This document shows, piece after piece, positions 43,581 to 53,644 of a DNA stretch of 64,000 bases (position 1 is the stretch's first letter; each line of letters starts with the position of its first letter). Location of the stretch: the NCBI RefSeq assembly GCF_004335005.1, contig NZ_RQRT01000015.1, positions 1 through 64,000 of the forward strand. The letters run 5' to 3'. The notes below the pieces were generated by a model. The model saw nothing but the letters and a program-made list of their open reading frames with translations, did no database searches and had not been told where the DNA came from. Position numbers and translations under genes: made by a program. This DNA comes from Paracoccus nototheniae (lineage in GTDB: Bacteria > Pseudomonadota > Alphaproteobacteria > Rhodobacterales > Rhodobacteraceae).

Positions 43581-43636
43581 TCATCTTGGCAAAAATATCC
43601 CGGGGGGAGGCCGCAAGGACGGGGGGCAGCGCCCCC
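43581..43636 (-). repeat. Dispersed intergenic repeat, copy 10
   Basis: On the minus strand: GGGGGCGCTGCCCCCC, a GTCC/GGCC mini-hairpin, CCCCCC, GGGATATTTTTG and CCAAGATGA. It lies between convergent HIT and ABC-ATPase genes, just past the end of the ATPase gene. Confidence 0.9.
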
Positions 43637-43655
43637 TGCCAACCCCGCCACCGTC

Positions 43656-44579
43656 TCAGTCGCGGGTCAGTTCGACAAACACATCCTCAAGATCGGCCTG
43701 CTCGGTCGCCACATCGACGATGGGCACCCCCGCCACACGCAGCACGTCCAGAATTTGGTCGGCCCGGAGCCGGGACGGGGGATAGCTGATCGCCAGCCGC
43801 CCGTCGGGCCGGATCTCGCTGCGCGCGCCCTGCGGCAAGGGCGGCAGGGTGACGGGACCGCCGGTGTCCAGCACCAGCGTCTTGCCATCGGTGCGCGACA
43901 GCAGGGTCTGGGTGTCCTGACGGATGATGACCTGACCGTGGTTGATGATGGCGATCTCGTCGCACATCTGTTCGGCCTCTTCCAGATAATGGGTGGTCAG
44001 AATGATGGTCATGCCCTGTTCGTTCAGGCGGCGCACGTTCTTCCACAGCATCTCGCGCAGGGTGATGTCGACGCCTGCGGTCGGTTCGTCCAGAACCAGA
44101 ATATGGGGCCGGTGCACCAGCGCCTTGGCCAGCAGCAAGCGCCGCTTCATCCCCCCCGACAGTGACCGGGCATAGGCATTGGCCTGATCGGTCAGGCCCA
44201 CCAGCGCCAGCAGCTCGTCGGTCCAGCGTTCGGATTTCGGGACGCCGTACAGACCCGCCTGCACCTCGAGGCTGGCGCGGGGGGTAAAGAACGGGTCCAT
44301 GTTCAGTTCCTGCGGCATCACCCCGATGGCGGCGCGGGACTGGCGCGGGTTCACATCCTGATCGAACCCCCAGATCGTCACCTTTCCGGCGGTCTTGTTG
44401 ACCAGACCGGCCAGAATGTTGATCATCGTGGACTTGCCCGCGCCGTTCGGGCCCAGAAGGCCAAAGATGCTGCCGGTCGGGATGGCGAGATCGATGCCCT
44501 TCAGGGCCTCTTTGGCCGGGGCATTCCCCTGGGCTGCATAGGTCTTGGACAGACCGGTGATCCGGATGGCATCAGACAT
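43656..44579 (-). CDS. ABC transporter ATP-binding protein, orphan
   Basis: This is a 307-residue ATPase of the CcmA/NodI/DrrA-like export type. Walker A is GPNGAGKST, the Q-loop [10 protein letters not shown], the signature [16 protein letters not shown], Walker [13 protein letters not shown], and the H-loop [14 protein letters not shown]. After the ATPase domain, about 80 residues carry a DUF4162-like region ([20 protein letters not shown]). I chose ATG 44579, with AAGGA six bases upstream. No permease gene is adjacent, so the partner and substrate are unknown. Confidence 0.92.
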   Translation of the reverse strand: MSDAIRITGLSKTYAAQGNAPAKEALKGIDLAIPTGSIFGLLGPNGAGKSTMINILAGLVNKTAGKVTIWGFDQDVNPRQSRAAIGVMPQELNMDPFFTPRASLEVQAGLYGVPKSERWTDELLALVGLTDQANAYARSLSGGMKRRLLLAKALVHRPHILVLDEPTAGVDITLREMLWKNVRRLNEQGMTIILTTHYLEEAEQMCDEIAIINHGQVIIRQDTQTLLSRTDGKTLVLDTGGPVTLPPLPQGARSEIRPDGRLAISYPPSRLRADQILDVLRVAGVPIVDVATEQADLEDVFVELTRD

Positions 44580-44668
44580 GGGCATTCCTTGCAGAGCTTG
44601 CGAAGCCGGGCGGCGCTGCGCTATGGGGGTTAGACCAGATGACGCCCGCCGCCACAAGAAGGCCAGCC

Positions 44669-44914
44669 ATGACACAGCACGTGACGCCCGAAACCCCGCT
44701 GTCCACCAACACCGGCACCGAGGCCGGCACCCGTCCCGCGCCGGCGACCCAGATCGTGACGCGCTGGCGGGTCAGCTGCGACGGCGATGACGGCGCCGGT
44801 CTGGGCCATCCGCGCGTCTGGCTGGCGATCTCTCCGGATCTGGGCTTCGTCGATTGCGGCTATTGCGACAAGCGTTTCGTGATCGACCGCGATCACGCCC
44901 ATGACGATCACTAA
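44669..44914 (+). CDS. Zinc-finger CHCC family protein (NDUFS6-like)
   Basis: This is an 81-residue protein with a zf-CHCC domain: [18 protein letters not shown] then [17 protein letters not shown], giving the C-H-C-C zinc ligands. The family includes the NDUFS6 accessory subunit of complex I, and bacterial members in this group are common in alphaproteobacteria that have a mitochondrial-type complex I. The N-terminal 35 residues are low complexity. AAGG lies six bases before the ATG at 44669. A role in complex I assembly is inferred from the family only. Confidence 0.9.
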   Translation: MTQHVTPETPLSTNTGTEAGTRPAPATQIVTRWRVSCDGDDGAGLGHPRVWLAISPDLGFVDCGYCDKRFVIDRDHAHDDH

Positions 44915-44983
44915 AGACTGACCCCCCCCGCCGATTGTCCGTCCGGGCCCGGCGCGGCGCGACCGCCCCCATCGAGGGCGCCG

Positions 44984-45166
44984 TCACCCCGGGCTGGCGG
45001 CGCCAGCCTTGCCCGCCCTGTCCCTGGCGCCCTTGCCCCGGCACCGGTCCGAACAATAGCGCACCTGATCCCAGTCCCGTTCCCATTTCTTGCGCCAGCT
45101 GAACGGCAGCCCGCAGGCGGCGCAGATCTTCTGGGGCAGGTCGGATTTGCGGCGCATCTTGGGCAT
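44984..45166 (-). CDS. DUF2256 domain protein
   Basis: This is a 60-residue basic protein with two CXXC-type pairs: [31 protein letters not shown], the DUF2256 signature. It looks like a small zinc ribbon; its function is unknown. I chose the ATG at 45166 (MPKMRRKSD), with AAGG seven bases upstream; a start at 45172 is also in frame. It is divergent from polA. Confidence 0.88.
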   Translation of the reverse strand: MPKMRRKSDLPQKICAACGLPFSWRKKWERDWDQVRYCSDRCRGKGARDRAGKAGAASPG

Positions 45167-45240
45167 GGGCATCCCTTGTGGTCTCTGGAAGATCGCGGTC
45201 AGCCGTGGCAAAAGGCGGCCTGTAGCAGGACAAGGGGCAG

Positions 45241-48045
45241 ATGATCATGGACGACGCATTCGGCAAGGGCTGTCACCTGCATCTGATCGACGGATCGGCC
45301 TTTATCTTCCGCGCCTATCACGCACTGCCGCCGCTGACACGCAAGTCGGACGGGCTGCCGGTGGGCGCCGTGGCGGGGTTCTGCAACATGCTGTGGCGCT
45401 ATGTGCAGACCGATGACGGGCATACCGCGCCGACCCATGCGGCGGTGATCTTCGACCATTCCTCCAAGACGTTCCGCAACGAGATCTATCCCGCCTACAA
45501 GGCCCAACGCCCCGAGCCGCCCGAGGATCTGCGCCCGCAATTCCCGCTGACCCGCGACGCCACCCGCGCCTTCAACATCGCCTGCATCGAGACCCAAGGC
45601 TACGAGGCCGACGACATCATCGCCGCCATGGCCTGTGCCGCGCGCAACGCCGGTGGCACCGCCACGATCATCAGCAGCGACAAGGACCTGATGCAGCTGA
45701 TCGGCGACGGGGTCGACATGCTGGACCCGATCAAGAACAAGCTGATCGGCCGCGACGAGGTGTTCGAGAAGTTCGGCGTCTATCCCGACCGCGTGGTGGA
45801 CGTGCAGGCGCTGGCCGGCGATCCGGTGGACAACGTGCCGGGCGCGCCGGGCATCGGCATCAAGACCGCCGCCCTGCTGATCCAGGAATACGGCGATCTG
45901 GAAACGCTGCTGGCCCGCGCCGGCGAGATCAAGCAGCCCAAGCGCCGGCAGACGCTGATCGACCATGCCGACCAGATCCGCATCTCCAAGCGCCTCGTGA
46001 CGCTGGATTGCGACACGCCGTTGGACGTCACGCTGGAGAGCCTCGCCGTCAAGCGCCCCGATGCCGACCGCCTGGTGGCGTTCCTGTCCGAGATGGAGTT
46101 CCGCACCCTGACGAACCGTGTGGCCGAGGTGCTGGGAACCGAGGCCCCCGCCATTCAGGCCGCCCCCGCCAGCGATGCGCCCGCAGCCCCCGATCAGCCG
46201 GCAATCGACGCGTCGGGCTATCAGACCGTCACCGACATGGAGACGCTGAAGACGTGGATCGCGGACATCCGCGACACCGGCCACGTTGCCATCGACACCG
46301 AAACCACGGGCCTGGATGAGATGCAGGCCGGGCTGGTCGGGATCTGTCTGGCGACCGCGCCGGGGCGGGCCTGCTATATCCCCATCGGCCATGTCGCGGG
46401 GGGCGGCGACCTGTTCGGCGCGGTCGAACGTGTGGCGGGCCAGTTGGACCCCGACGCGGTGTTGGCGGCGCTGAAGCCGGTGCTGGAGGATCCGTCGATC
46501 CTGAAGATCGGCCAGAACATGAAGTACGACTGGAAGATGCTGGCCCGTCACAGCATCCACGTCACGCCTTTGGCCGACACGATGCTGATGTCCTATGCCC
46601 TGAATGCGGGTACCCATAATCATGGGATGGATGAGCTGGCGGAACGCTATCTGGGCCACAAATGCATCCCGATCAAGGATCTGATCGGGTCCGGCAAATC
46701 CCAGCTAACCTTTGCGCAGGTGCCCATCGACAAGGCCGCCCCCTATGCGGCCGAAGATGCCGACATCACCCTGCGCCTGTGGCAGCATTTCGCGCCGATG
46801 TTGCCGGTGGAAAAGGTCTCGACCGTCTATCACACGCTGGAACGCCCGATGATCCCGGTGCTGGCGCAGATGGAGATGGCAGGCATCCGCATCGACACCG
46901 ACGTGCTGGGCCGCATGTCCGGCGTCTTCGCGCAGAAAATGGCGCAGCTGGAGGATGAGATCCACGGGCTGGCGGGCCAAAGCTTCAACATCGGCAGCCC
47001 CAAGCAATTGGGCGAGATCCTGTTCGACAAGATGGGCCTTGCGGGCGGCAAACAGGGCAAGACCGGCGCCTTTTCCACCAGCGCCGACGTGCTGGAGGAT
47101 CTGGCCGCCGAAGGCCATGACCTGCCCGCCCGCGTGCTGGACTGGCGCCAGATCGCCAAGCTGAAATCGACCTATACCGACGCCCTGCCGACCTATGTGA
47201 ATGCCGAAACCGGCCGCGTCCATACCAGCTATTCGATCACCGGCGCGCAGACGGGACGGCTGTCCTCGACCGATCCGAACTTGCAGAACATCCCGATCCG
47301 GACCGAGGAAGGCCGCCGCATCCGCCAGGCCTTCATCGCGCCGGAAGGATACAAGCTGGTCAGCCTCGATTACAGCCAGATCGAGCTGCGGATTCTGGCC
47401 CATGTCGCGGATATCCCGGCCCTGAAACAGGCCTTCCGCGATGGCATCGACATTCACGCGATGACCGCCAGCCAGATGTTCGGCGTGCCCGTCGAGGGGA
47501 TGGACCCGATGATCCGCCGTCAGGCCAAGGCGATCAATTTCGGGGTCATCTACGGCATCTCGGGCTTTGGCCTGTCGCGCAACCTGCGCATCCCGCGGGC
47601 CGAGGCGCAAAGCTTCATCGACACCTATTTCCAGCGCTTTCCCGAAATCCGCGCCTATATGGACAAGACCGTGGCGGATGCCAAACAGGACGGCTATGTC
47701 ACCACGCTGTTCGGTCGCCGCATCAACACGCCCGGCATCAACCAGTCCGGCCCCGCCGCAGGGGGTGCCCGCCGCGCGGCCATCAACGCCCCCATTCAGG
47801 GCGCCGCCGCCGATATCATCCGCCGCGCGATGATCCGCATGCCGGATGCCATCGCGGATCTTCCGGCCCGGATGCTGCTGCAGGTCCATGACGAACTTGT
47901 CTTCGAGGTCCGCGACGATTCGACCGACGCCCTGACCACCATCGCCCGAGACATCATGGAATCCGCCGCCGAACCTTCGGTCCGCCTGTCGGTGCCGCTG
48001 GTGGTGGATGCCGGGACCGGCGTCAACTGGGCGGAGGCGCACTGA
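45241..48045 (+). CDS. polA: DNA polymerase I
   Basis: PolA fills gaps and removes RNA primers. The 934-residue protein has an N-terminal 5' nuclease ([49 protein letters not shown]), a 3'-5' exonuclease domain with its acidic residues in place ([24 protein letters not shown]) and the polymerase domain with motif [17 protein letters not shown], motif [15 protein letters not shown] and motif [13 protein letters not shown]. Proofreading therefore looks active, which is not true of all PolA proteins. The start may be 45247, nine bases from AAGGGG. Confidence 0.98.
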   Translation: MIMDDAFGKGCHLHLIDGSAFIFRAYHALPPLTRKSDGLPVGAVAGFCNMLWRYVQTDDGHTAPTHAAVIFDHSSKTFRNEIYPAYKAQRPEPPEDLRPQFPLTRDATRAFNIACIETQGYEADDIIAAMACAARNAGGTATIISSDKDLMQLIGDGVDMLDPIKNKLIGRDEVFEKFGVYPDRVVDVQALAGDPVDNVPGAPGIGIKTAALLIQEYGDLETLLARAGEIKQPKRRQTLIDHADQIRISKRLVTLDCDTPLDVTLESLAVKRPDADRLVAFLSEMEFRTLTNRVAEVLGTEAPAIQAAPASDAPAAPDQPAIDASGYQTVTDMETLKTWIADIRDTGHVAIDTETTGLDEMQAGLVGICLATAPGRACYIPIGHVAGGGDLFGAVERVAGQLDPDAVLAALKPVLEDPSILKIGQNMKYDWKMLARHSIHVTPLADTMLMSYALNAGTHNHGMDELAERYLGHKCIPIKDLIGSGKSQLTFAQVPIDKAAPYAAEDADITLRLWQHFAPMLPVEKVSTVYHTLERPMIPVLAQMEMAGIRIDTDVLGRMSGVFAQKMAQLEDEIHGLAGQSFNIGSPKQLGEILFDKMGLAGGKQGKTGAFSTSADVLEDLAAEGHDLPARVLDWRQIAKLKSTYTDALPTYVNAETGRVHTSYSITGAQTGRLSSTDPNLQNIPIRTEEGRRIRQAFIAPEGYKLVSLDYSQIELRILAHVADIPALKQAFRDGIDIHAMTASQMFGVPVEGMDPMIRRQAKAINFGVIYGISGFGLSRNLRIPRAEAQSFIDTYFQRFPEIRAYMDKTVADAKQDGYVTTLFGRRINTPGINQSGPAAGGARRAAINAPIQGAAADIIRRAMIRMPDAIADLPARMLLQVHDELVFEVRDDSTDALTTIARDIMESAAEPSVRLSVPLVVDAGTGVNWAEAH

Positions 48046-48072
48046 CCCACTCCACTGACCCCCTCCTGCAGC

Positions 48073-48120
48073 GGTCCGCCAATATCCCACGGGGGTGCGG
48101 GGGTGTGAACCCCCCGCTGC
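48073..48120 (-). repeat. Dispersed intergenic repeat, copy 11 (short tail)
   Basis: On the minus strand: GCGGGGGGTTCACACCCCCGC, then ACCCCCGT, GGGATATTGG; the AAGATGAAG tail is lost. It lies 28 bases after polA and upstream of the queC riboswitch. Confidence 0.75.
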
Positions 48121-48183
48121 GGCCCTTGTGGCACCGCTCTGCGGTTCTTTTAATCCCGCAAAGTCTCTGCTAGCAGGTCGCTT

Positions 48184-48219
48184 CCCGGTCGCAGCCTACC
48201 CGGGTCACAAAAACAAGGG
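48184..48219 (+). ncRNA. preQ1-I riboswitch (type 2)
   Basis: The stem CCCGG / CCGGG encloses TCGCAGCCTAC, followed by the A-rich tail TCACAAAAACAAGG. This closely matches the type 2 preQ1-I aptamer known from Thermoanaerobacter tengcongensis (GGGTCGCAG loop and AACAAAACAAGG tail). The tail ends in the queC ribosome binding site, eight bases before the ATG, so preQ1 binding should hide the Shine-Dalgarno and block translation of the operon. Confidence 0.88.
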
Positions 48220-48227
48220 TTACGGAT

Positions 48228-48935
48228 ATGAACACCACACTCGTCTGCTCCGGCGGACTCGATTCCGTGTCGCTGGCGCATGTGCTGGCGGAACAGGGGC
48301 GCCTGTCGCGGATCGTCAGCTTCGATTACGGCCAGCGTCACCGCAAGGAACTGGACTTTGCCAAAGCCTGCGCGCGCCGTCTTGGCGTGCCCTTTCATCT
48401 GGTCGATCTGTCGGGTTTGGGGGCGGCGCTGAACGGCTCGGCCCTGACCGATGATCTGGACGTGCCCGACGGGCATTATGCCGAGGACTCCATGCGGGTC
48501 ACGGTGGTCCCCAACCGCAATGCGATCATGCTGACCATCGCCTTCGGGATTGCCGCTGCCAAAGGCGACGGGGCGGTCGCGGCGGCGGTGCATGGGGGCG
48601 ATCACTTCATCTATCCCGATTGCCGCCCGGCCTTCACGGCGTCCTTCGAGGCGATGCAGCGCGCCGCGCTGGACGGCTATGCCGATGTCGCGCTGCATGT
48701 GCCTTTCGTCCATGCGACCAAGGCCGATATCGTCACTGCAGGCGCCGCCGCAGGCACGCCCTTTGCCGACACATGGTCCTGCTACAAGGGTGGCGCGGTC
48801 CATTGCGGACGCTGCGGCACCTGCGTGGAACGGCGCGAGGCCTTTCATCTGGCGGGCCATGCCGATCCGACCGTCTATGCGGACCCCGATTTCTGGCAGT
48901 CCGCGATCGCGGCCCATGCGGCGGGGTCGGCCTGA
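48228..48935 (+). CDS. queC: 7-cyano-7-deazaguanine synthase
   Basis: QueC converts 7-carboxy-7-deazaguanine to preQ0 with ATP and ammonia, on the way to queuosine. The 235-residue protein has the PP-loop CSGGLDSVSLAHVL, FDYGQRHRKELDFA, VPNRNAIMLTIAFG and the zinc-binding tail SCYKGGAVHCGRCGTCVERREAF. It is the first gene of queC-queD-queE and lies directly behind a preQ1-I riboswitch. Its stop overlaps the queD start. Confidence 0.98.
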   Translation: MNTTLVCSGGLDSVSLAHVLAEQGRLSRIVSFDYGQRHRKELDFAKACARRLGVPFHLVDLSGLGAALNGSALTDDLDVPDGHYAEDSMRVTVVPNRNAIMLTIAFGIAAAKGDGAVAAAVHGGDHFIYPDCRPAFTASFEAMQRAALDGYADVALHVPFVHATKADIVTAGAAAGTPFADTWSCYKGGAVHCGRCGTCVERREAFHLAGHADPTVYADPDFWQSAIAAHAAGSA

Positions 48936-49288
48936 TGTTCCGGATCACCAAAGAGTTTCATTTCAGCGCCTCGCACCGGCTGGACCATCTGGCCCCCGAT
49001 CATCAATGCGCAAGGCTGCACGGGCATAACTATATCGTGGTCGTCGAACTGGCCGCAGACGATCTGAACGCCGACGGGTTCGTGCGCGATTATCACCAGC
49101 TGGCCCCGCTGAAAGCCTATCTGGACGACAGTTTCGATCACCGGCATCTGAATGACGTGCTGGACGTGCCCTCGACCGCTGAACATCTGGCGCGGCATCT
49201 GTTCGACTGGTGCCGTGCCCGCTGGCCGGAAACGCAGGCCGTCCGGGTCAGCGAGACGCCCAAGACCTGGGCGGAATACCGGCCATGA
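48935..49288 (+). CDS. queD: 6-carboxytetrahydropterin synthase
   Basis: QueD converts dihydroneopterin triphosphate to 6-carboxytetrahydropterin. The 117-residue protein has the zinc histidines in [12 protein letters not shown] and [10 protein letters not shown], the catalytic cysteine just before (HQCARLHGH), and the conserved [23 protein letters not shown] and [13 protein letters not shown]. Its ATG overlaps the queC stop (TGATG) and its stop overlaps queE (ATGA). Confidence 0.97.
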   Translation: MFRITKEFHFSASHRLDHLAPDHQCARLHGHNYIVVVELAADDLNADGFVRDYHQLAPLKAYLDDSFDHRHLNDVLDVPSTAEHLARHLFDWCRARWPETQAVRVSETPKTWAEYRP

Positions 49289-50007
49289 GCGCGACCGACA
49301 GACCCCTGCGCATCGCCGAGATCTTTGGCCCGACCATTCAGGGCGAGGGCGCGCTGATCGGCCTGCCCACGGTTTTCGTGCGCGCGGGCGGCTGCGATTA
49401 CCGCTGCAGTTGGTGCGATTCGCTGCATGCGGTGGACAGCGCCTTTCGCGACAGCTGGGCCGCCATGAGCAGCACCGAGGTCTGGGCGCGGGTGCGCGAC
49501 CTGTCGGGCGGGCGGCCTTTGACCGTGTCGATCTCGGGCGGGAACCCGGCCATTCAGGATTTCGGGCCACTGATCGCGATGGGTCGGGCCGAAGGCTATG
49601 GCTTTGCGCTGGAAACGCAGGGATCGGTCGCGCGGGACTGGTTTGCGGAGCTGTCTATGCTGGTTCTCAGCCCCAAGCCGCCCTCCAGCGGCCAGGTGCC
49701 GGATTGGGCGGTGTTCGACGATTGCCTGCGCGCCGGGCAGGGCGCCAGTGCAGTGGTGATGAAGATCGTGATCTTTGACGATACCGATTACGCTTGGGCA
49801 CGCGATGTCGCGGATAGCTATCCCGACCTGCCGTTGGTCCTGCAACCCGGCAATCCCGAGGTCGATCCGGCGGTGCCTGTCGCGGCGCAGGACGTGGCCG
49901 ACCGGCTGCTTTGGCTGGTGGACAAGGTCACCGCCGAAGGCTGGTTCCGGCCCCGTCTGCTGCCGCAGCTGCATGTGATGCTGTGGGGGAACCGGCGCGG
50001 CGTCTGA
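49285..50007 (+). CDS. queE: 7-carboxy-7-deazaguanine synthase
   Basis: QueE is a radical SAM enzyme that contracts the pterin ring to 7-carboxy-7-deazaguanine. The 240-residue protein has [35 protein letters not shown], with the cluster motif CX3CX2C, and then SISGGNPA and ALETQG. It is the last gene of the queuosine operon, followed by repeat copy 12. Confidence 0.97.
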   Translation: MSATDRPLRIAEIFGPTIQGEGALIGLPTVFVRAGGCDYRCSWCDSLHAVDSAFRDSWAAMSSTEVWARVRDLSGGRPLTVSISGGNPAIQDFGPLIAMGRAEGYGFALETQGSVARDWFAELSMLVLSPKPPSSGQVPDWAVFDDCLRAGQGASAVVMKIVIFDDTDYAWARDVADSYPDLPLVLQPGNPEVDPAVPVAAQDVADRLLWLVDKVTAEGWFRPRLLPQLHVMLWGNRRGV

Positions 50008-50012
50008 CGGTT

Positions 50013-50081
50013 TGCGTCCCGCGAATGCCGGGGGCGCTTCGCCCCCCGGACCCCCCGAGGATATTTTAGGGACCGTTGCAG
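50013..50081 (+). repeat. Dispersed intergenic repeat, copy 12 (GCGTCCCGCGA subtype)
   Basis: GCGTCCCGCGAATG, the hairpin CCGGGGGCGCTTCGCCCCCCGG, ACCCCCCGA, GGATATTTT and a diverged tail AGGGACCGTTGCAGG. It lies between convergent queE and miaB and shares prefix and tail style with copy 5. Confidence 0.85.
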
Positions 50082-50090
50082 GGGCCGGGC

Positions 50091-51443
50091 TTAGGGGAGC
50101 AGTTCTCCGTGCAACGAATTTGCCGCGCTGTTCTTGATGCGGACCTGGCGCAAGTCGCCGATCTGCACGTCCGTGGTGTCGACGAAGACCGCGTGCAGAT
50201 AGTCGGATTTGCCGATCATCTGTCCGGGCTCGCGTCCGGCCTTTTCGAACAGGACGCCGACCGTGCGGCCGACCATGTCCTGTTGCACGGCTTTCTGCTG
50301 GCGGGTCAGCAGGGCCTGCAATTCCTGCAGGCGGGCATCGGCCACGGCGGGCTCGACCTCGGGGCGGTCATAGGCCGGGGTGCCGGGGCGGGGCGAATAT
50401 TTGAAGCTGTAGGCCATGCCAAAGCCAACCTGTTCGATCAGCCGCAGCGTGTCGGCATGGTCCTGATCGGTCTCGCCCGGAAAGCCCACGATGAAATCGC
50501 TGGTCAGCACGATATCGGGGCGCGCGGCCCGGATGCGGTCGATCAGGCGCAGATAGTGATCCGCCGTATGCTTGCGGTTCATCGCCTTGAGGATGCGGTC
50601 GCTGCCCGATTGCACCGGCAGGTGCAGATAGGGCATCAGCTGCGCCACATCGCCATGGGCGGCGATCAGGTCGTCGCCCATATCGTTGGGATGGCTGGTC
50701 GTATAGCGGATGCGGGCCAAGCCCTCGATCTGGGCCAGGGCGCGGATCAGCCGTCCAAAGCCCCATTCGCCGCCCGCCGGGTCGGAGGCCGGGGCCGCGC
50801 CATGCCAGGCGTTGACGTTCTGGCCCAGCAGGGTGATCTCGCGCACGCCGCGGGAGACCAGATCGCGGGCCTCGGACAGGATGCGGGGGGCGGGGCGGCT
50901 GACCTCGGCCCCGCGGGTATAGGGGACGACGCAGAAGGCGCAGAATTTGTCGCAGCCTTCCTGCACGGTCAGAAAGGCGGTGGGCGCGCGGCGCGTCGCC
51001 GGATTGAGGCTGGTGCGCGCGGGCAGGTGTTCGAACTTGTCTTCCTGAGGGAAGTCGGTCTGGATTGCGGCGATCTCGCCCCGCGCCATGGCGGGCAGGC
51101 GGTGATAGGTCTGCGGGCCGACGACCAGATCGACCAGCGGCATGCGACGGATGATCTCGGCCCCTTCGGCCTGTGCCACGCAGCCTGCCACGCCGATCTT
51201 CAGATCCGGGCGCGCGGCCTTGAGCGGCTTGAGGCGGCCAAGGTCGGAATACAGCTTTTCGGCGGCCTTTTCGCGGATATGGCAGGTGTTCAGCAGAACC
51301 ATATCGGCATCTGACTGATCCTCGGTCAGGACATAGCCTTCGGCGCCCATCGCCTCGGCCATGCGCTGGCTGTCATAAACGTTCATCTGGCAACCATAGG
51401 TCTTGATGAAAAGCTTTTTCGTGGCCGGGGTGCTGGCGGTCAT
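50091..51443 (-). CDS. miaB: tRNA-2-methylthio-N6-dimethylallyladenosine synthase
   Basis: MiaB adds a methylthio group to i6A at tRNA position 37. The 450-residue protein has the N-terminal UPF0004 domain with three cysteines ([30 protein letters not shown]), the radical SAM motif [16 protein letters not shown] and a C-terminal TRAM domain ([20 protein letters not shown]). AAGGA lies nine bases before the ATG at 51443. It is divergent from the TfoX-domain gene with only 63 bases between. Confidence 0.97.
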   Translation of the reverse strand: MTASTPATKKLFIKTYGCQMNVYDSQRMAEAMGAEGYVLTEDQSDADMVLLNTCHIREKAAEKLYSDLGRLKPLKAARPDLKIGVAGCVAQAEGAEIIRRMPLVDLVVGPQTYHRLPAMARGEIAAIQTDFPQEDKFEHLPARTSLNPATRRAPTAFLTVQEGCDKFCAFCVVPYTRGAEVSRPAPRILSEARDLVSRGVREITLLGQNVNAWHGAAPASDPAGGEWGFGRLIRALAQIEGLARIRYTTSHPNDMGDDLIAAHGDVAQLMPYLHLPVQSGSDRILKAMNRKHTADHYLRLIDRIRAARPDIVLTSDFIVGFPGETDQDHADTLRLIEQVGFGMAYSFKYSPRPGTPAYDRPEVEPAVADARLQELQALLTRQQKAVQQDMVGRTVGVLFEKAGREPGQMIGKSDYLHAVFVDTTDVQIGDLRQVRIKNSAANSLHGELLP

Positions 51444-51506
51444 GTCATGCTGTCCTTGGAGGTCGCGCAGCGATACAGCAAGATCGGGGTTTTGGAAAGG
51501 CACGGG

Positions 51507-51851
51507 ATGGAGAGCGACCTGACAGGCATCCCCAATATCGGTCCCGCCACGGCGCGGGCGCTGATCGCTGTGGGGGTGGCGGATGCGGCCATGCTGCGGG
51601 CGATGGGGGCGGATGCGGCCTATCGCGCGCTGCTGGTCGCGGGCGAGCGGCCGCATTTCATCGGCTATTACGTCCTGCACATGGCGCTGCAGGGCCGACC
51701 CTGGAACGATTGCAAGGGCGCGGAAAAGGACGCGCTGCGGAAGCGTTTCGATGCGCTGGTGGCCGGGGTCAGGGGCGCACCGCTGAGCGGGATCGAGGCC
51801 GAGCTGGATGCGATCGGGCTGCGCCGCCCCGGGGTGAAGGCGGCGGGTTGA
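51507..51851 (+). CDS. TfoX/Sxy C-terminal domain protein
   Basis: This 114-residue protein has a helix-hairpin-helix-like start ([20 protein letters not shown]) and the TfoX C-terminal features [28 protein letters not shown]. In gammaproteobacteria this domain is part of Sxy/TfoX, the competence co-activator, but here the N-terminal TfoX domain is missing, so the function is open. AAAGG lies six bases before the ATG. comEC lies 3.9 kb downstream. Confidence 0.85.
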   Translation: MESDLTGIPNIGPATARALIAVGVADAAMLRAMGADAAYRALLVAGERPHFIGYYVLHMALQGRPWNDCKGAEKDALRKRFDALVAGVRGAPLSGIEAELDAIGLRRPGVKAAG

Positions 51852-51976
51852 AAATGATCGGTCGATCGCGGGGCCTGCCCGGAGCGCGGGCAGGCGTGGC
51901 CCTGCGCACCGGCCCCCATTGAACGCGCCCCCGGCCCCGGATAGCCTGCGCTTCTGACCGGTTGAGGAGCCTGACC

Positions 51977-53338
51977 ATGAACACGCCGCAAAGCTGGGAA
52001 GCACGCGCCGACGAATATTCGCTTTACGGATTCACCGACCTGCCAAGCGTGCACAAACGCGGCGCCGTCGTGCTGACCCATGGCGAGGGGCCTTACGTCG
52101 TCGATGTGAACGGCAACCGCTATCTGGATGCCAATTCGGGCCTGTGGAACATGGTCGCGGGGTTCGATCACAAGGGTCTGGCGCAGGCTGCCAAGGATCA
52201 ATACGATCGCTTTCCTGGCTATCACGCATTTTTCGGGCGGATGTCCGATCAGACGGTGATGCTGTCGGAAAAGCTGGTCGAGGTGTCGCCCTTTGAACGC
52301 GGCAAGGTATTCTATACCAACTCGGGCTCCGAGGCGAATGACACGATGGTCAAGATGCTGTGGTTCCTGCATGCCAGCGAGGGCAAGCCCGAAAAGCGCA
52401 AGATCCTGACCCGCTGGAACGCCTATCACGGGGTCACCGCCGTGTCGGCCAGCATGACCGGCAAGCCCTATAATTCCGTCTTCGGCCTGCCGCTGCCGGG
52501 CTTCATCCATCTGGGCTGCCCGCATTACTGGCGCTTTGGCGAGGCAGGAGAGACGGAAGAACAGTTCACCGCGCGTCTAGCCCGCGAGCTGGAGGAGACG
52601 ATCCTGCGCGAGGGCGTCGATACCATCGCCGGGTTCTTTGCCGAGCCGGTGCAGGGCGCGGGCGGGGTCATTCCCCCATCGGCGGGGTATTTTCAGGCGA
52701 TCATGCCGGTTCTGAAGAAATACGGCATTCCGATGATCGCCGATGAGGTGATCACCGGATTTGGGCGGACGGGCAACACCTGGGGCAGCCAGACCTATGA
52801 TTTCATGCCCGATGCGATCATCAGTTCCAAGAACCTGACGGCGGGGCTGTTTCCGATGGGCGCGGTGATTCTGGGGCCGGAACTGGCCGACCGGGTTCAG
52901 GCGGCGGTCGAGATCATCGAGGAATTTCCGCATGGCTTCACCGCCTCGGGCCATCCGGTCGGCTGCGCCATCGCGCTGAAGGCCATTGATGTGGTCATGA
53001 ATGAGGGGCTTGCCCAGAACGTCATCGATCTGGCGCCGCGATTCGAGGATGGGCTGCGGCAGCTGGCCCAGAACCCCAATATCGGCGAATATCGCGGCGT
53101 GGGCTTCATGTGGGCGCTGGAGGCGGTGCGCGACAAAGCCACCAAGACCCCGTTCGAAGGGCATCTGTCGGTCAGTGAGCGGATCGCCAATACCTGCACC
53201 GATATGGGGCTGATCTGCCGTCCGCTTGGGCAGTCGATCGTGCTGTGCCCGCCGTTCATCCTGACCACCGATCAGATGGACGAGATGTTCGACAAGCTGG
53301 ACAAGGCGCTTGGCAAGGTCTTTGCCGAACTGGCATGA
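51977..53338 (+). CDS. Class III aminotransferase (omega-amine:pyruvate type)
   Basis: This 453-residue PLP enzyme is of the omega-transaminase group that moves amino groups from beta-alanine, taurine, diamines or similar amines to pyruvate. It has [73 protein letters not shown] and the PLP lysine in [22 protein letters not shown] precedes the ATG at 51977. The N-terminus ([20 protein letters not shown]) is typical of amine:pyruvate enzymes. The natural donor cannot be read from sequence. A T8 terminator follows. Confidence 0.9.
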   Translation: MNTPQSWEARADEYSLYGFTDLPSVHKRGAVVLTHGEGPYVVDVNGNRYLDANSGLWNMVAGFDHKGLAQAAKDQYDRFPGYHAFFGRMSDQTVMLSEKLVEVSPFERGKVFYTNSGSEANDTMVKMLWFLHASEGKPEKRKILTRWNAYHGVTAVSASMTGKPYNSVFGLPLPGFIHLGCPHYWRFGEAGETEEQFTARLARELEETILREGVDTIAGFFAEPVQGAGGVIPPSAGYFQAIMPVLKKYGIPMIADEVITGFGRTGNTWGSQTYDFMPDAIISSKNLTAGLFPMGAVILGPELADRVQAAVEIIEEFPHGFTASGHPVGCAIALKAIDVVMNEGLAQNVIDLAPRFEDGLRQLAQNPNIGEYRGVGFMWALEAVRDKATKTPFEGHLSVSERIANTCTDMGLICRPLGQSIVLCPPFILTTDQMDEMFDKLDKALGKVFAELA

Positions 53339-53371
53339 CAGAAAGCACCCCCGCGTCAGGCGGGGGCAGGC

Positions 53372-53401
53372 CCGGCGGCGATACTGCCGGCGGTTTTTTT
53401 T
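53372..53401 (+). terminator. Terminator after aminotransferase gene
   Basis: A seven-base stem CCGGCGG / CTGCCGG (one G-T pair) is followed by CGG and eight Ts, the longest T-run in the window. A second hairpin, CCCCCGC / GCGGGGG, lies just before it at 53348-53366. Confidence 0.9.
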
Positions 53402-53416
53402 GCAGGAGACCGGCCC

Positions 53417-53641
53417 ATGATTCCCGCGCGCTACGCCCCGATCCTGTTCGGGCTGATCCTGTCGGGGCTGATGTCCTCGCTGGTGTCGGGCATTGCGACC
53501 TTTCGCGCGGTCGGGATGGTGCAGGGGGTGGCGGGACTGTGGCTGGGCAACTGGCTGTCCAGTTGGGCGGTCGCCTTTCCTGCGGTGCTGGTCGTGGCGC
53601 CGGTTGCGCGTCGGGTCGTGGCGCGGCTGACGCGGGCCTGA
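53417..53641 (+). CDS. DUF2798 small membrane protein
   Basis: This is a 74-residue protein with two membrane helices: ARYAPILFGLILSGLMSSLVSGIATF and WLGNWLSSWAVAFPAVLVVAP. The family is DUF2798, of unknown function, recognised by the short two-helix layout and the central LWLGNWLSSW. CAGGAG lies eight bases before the ATG. It lies after a strong terminator, so it needs its own promoter or readthrough. It converges on comEC. Confidence 0.85.
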   Translation: MIPARYAPILFGLILSGLMSSLVSGIATFRAVGMVQGVAGLWLGNWLSSWAVAFPAVLVVAPVARRVVARLTRA

Positions 53642-53644
53642 GGG

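Noticed and set aside
43656-44579. ABC ATPase as part of a two-gene exporter
   Set aside because: No permease frame exists on either side; neighbours are HIT and zf-CHCC genes on the other strand.
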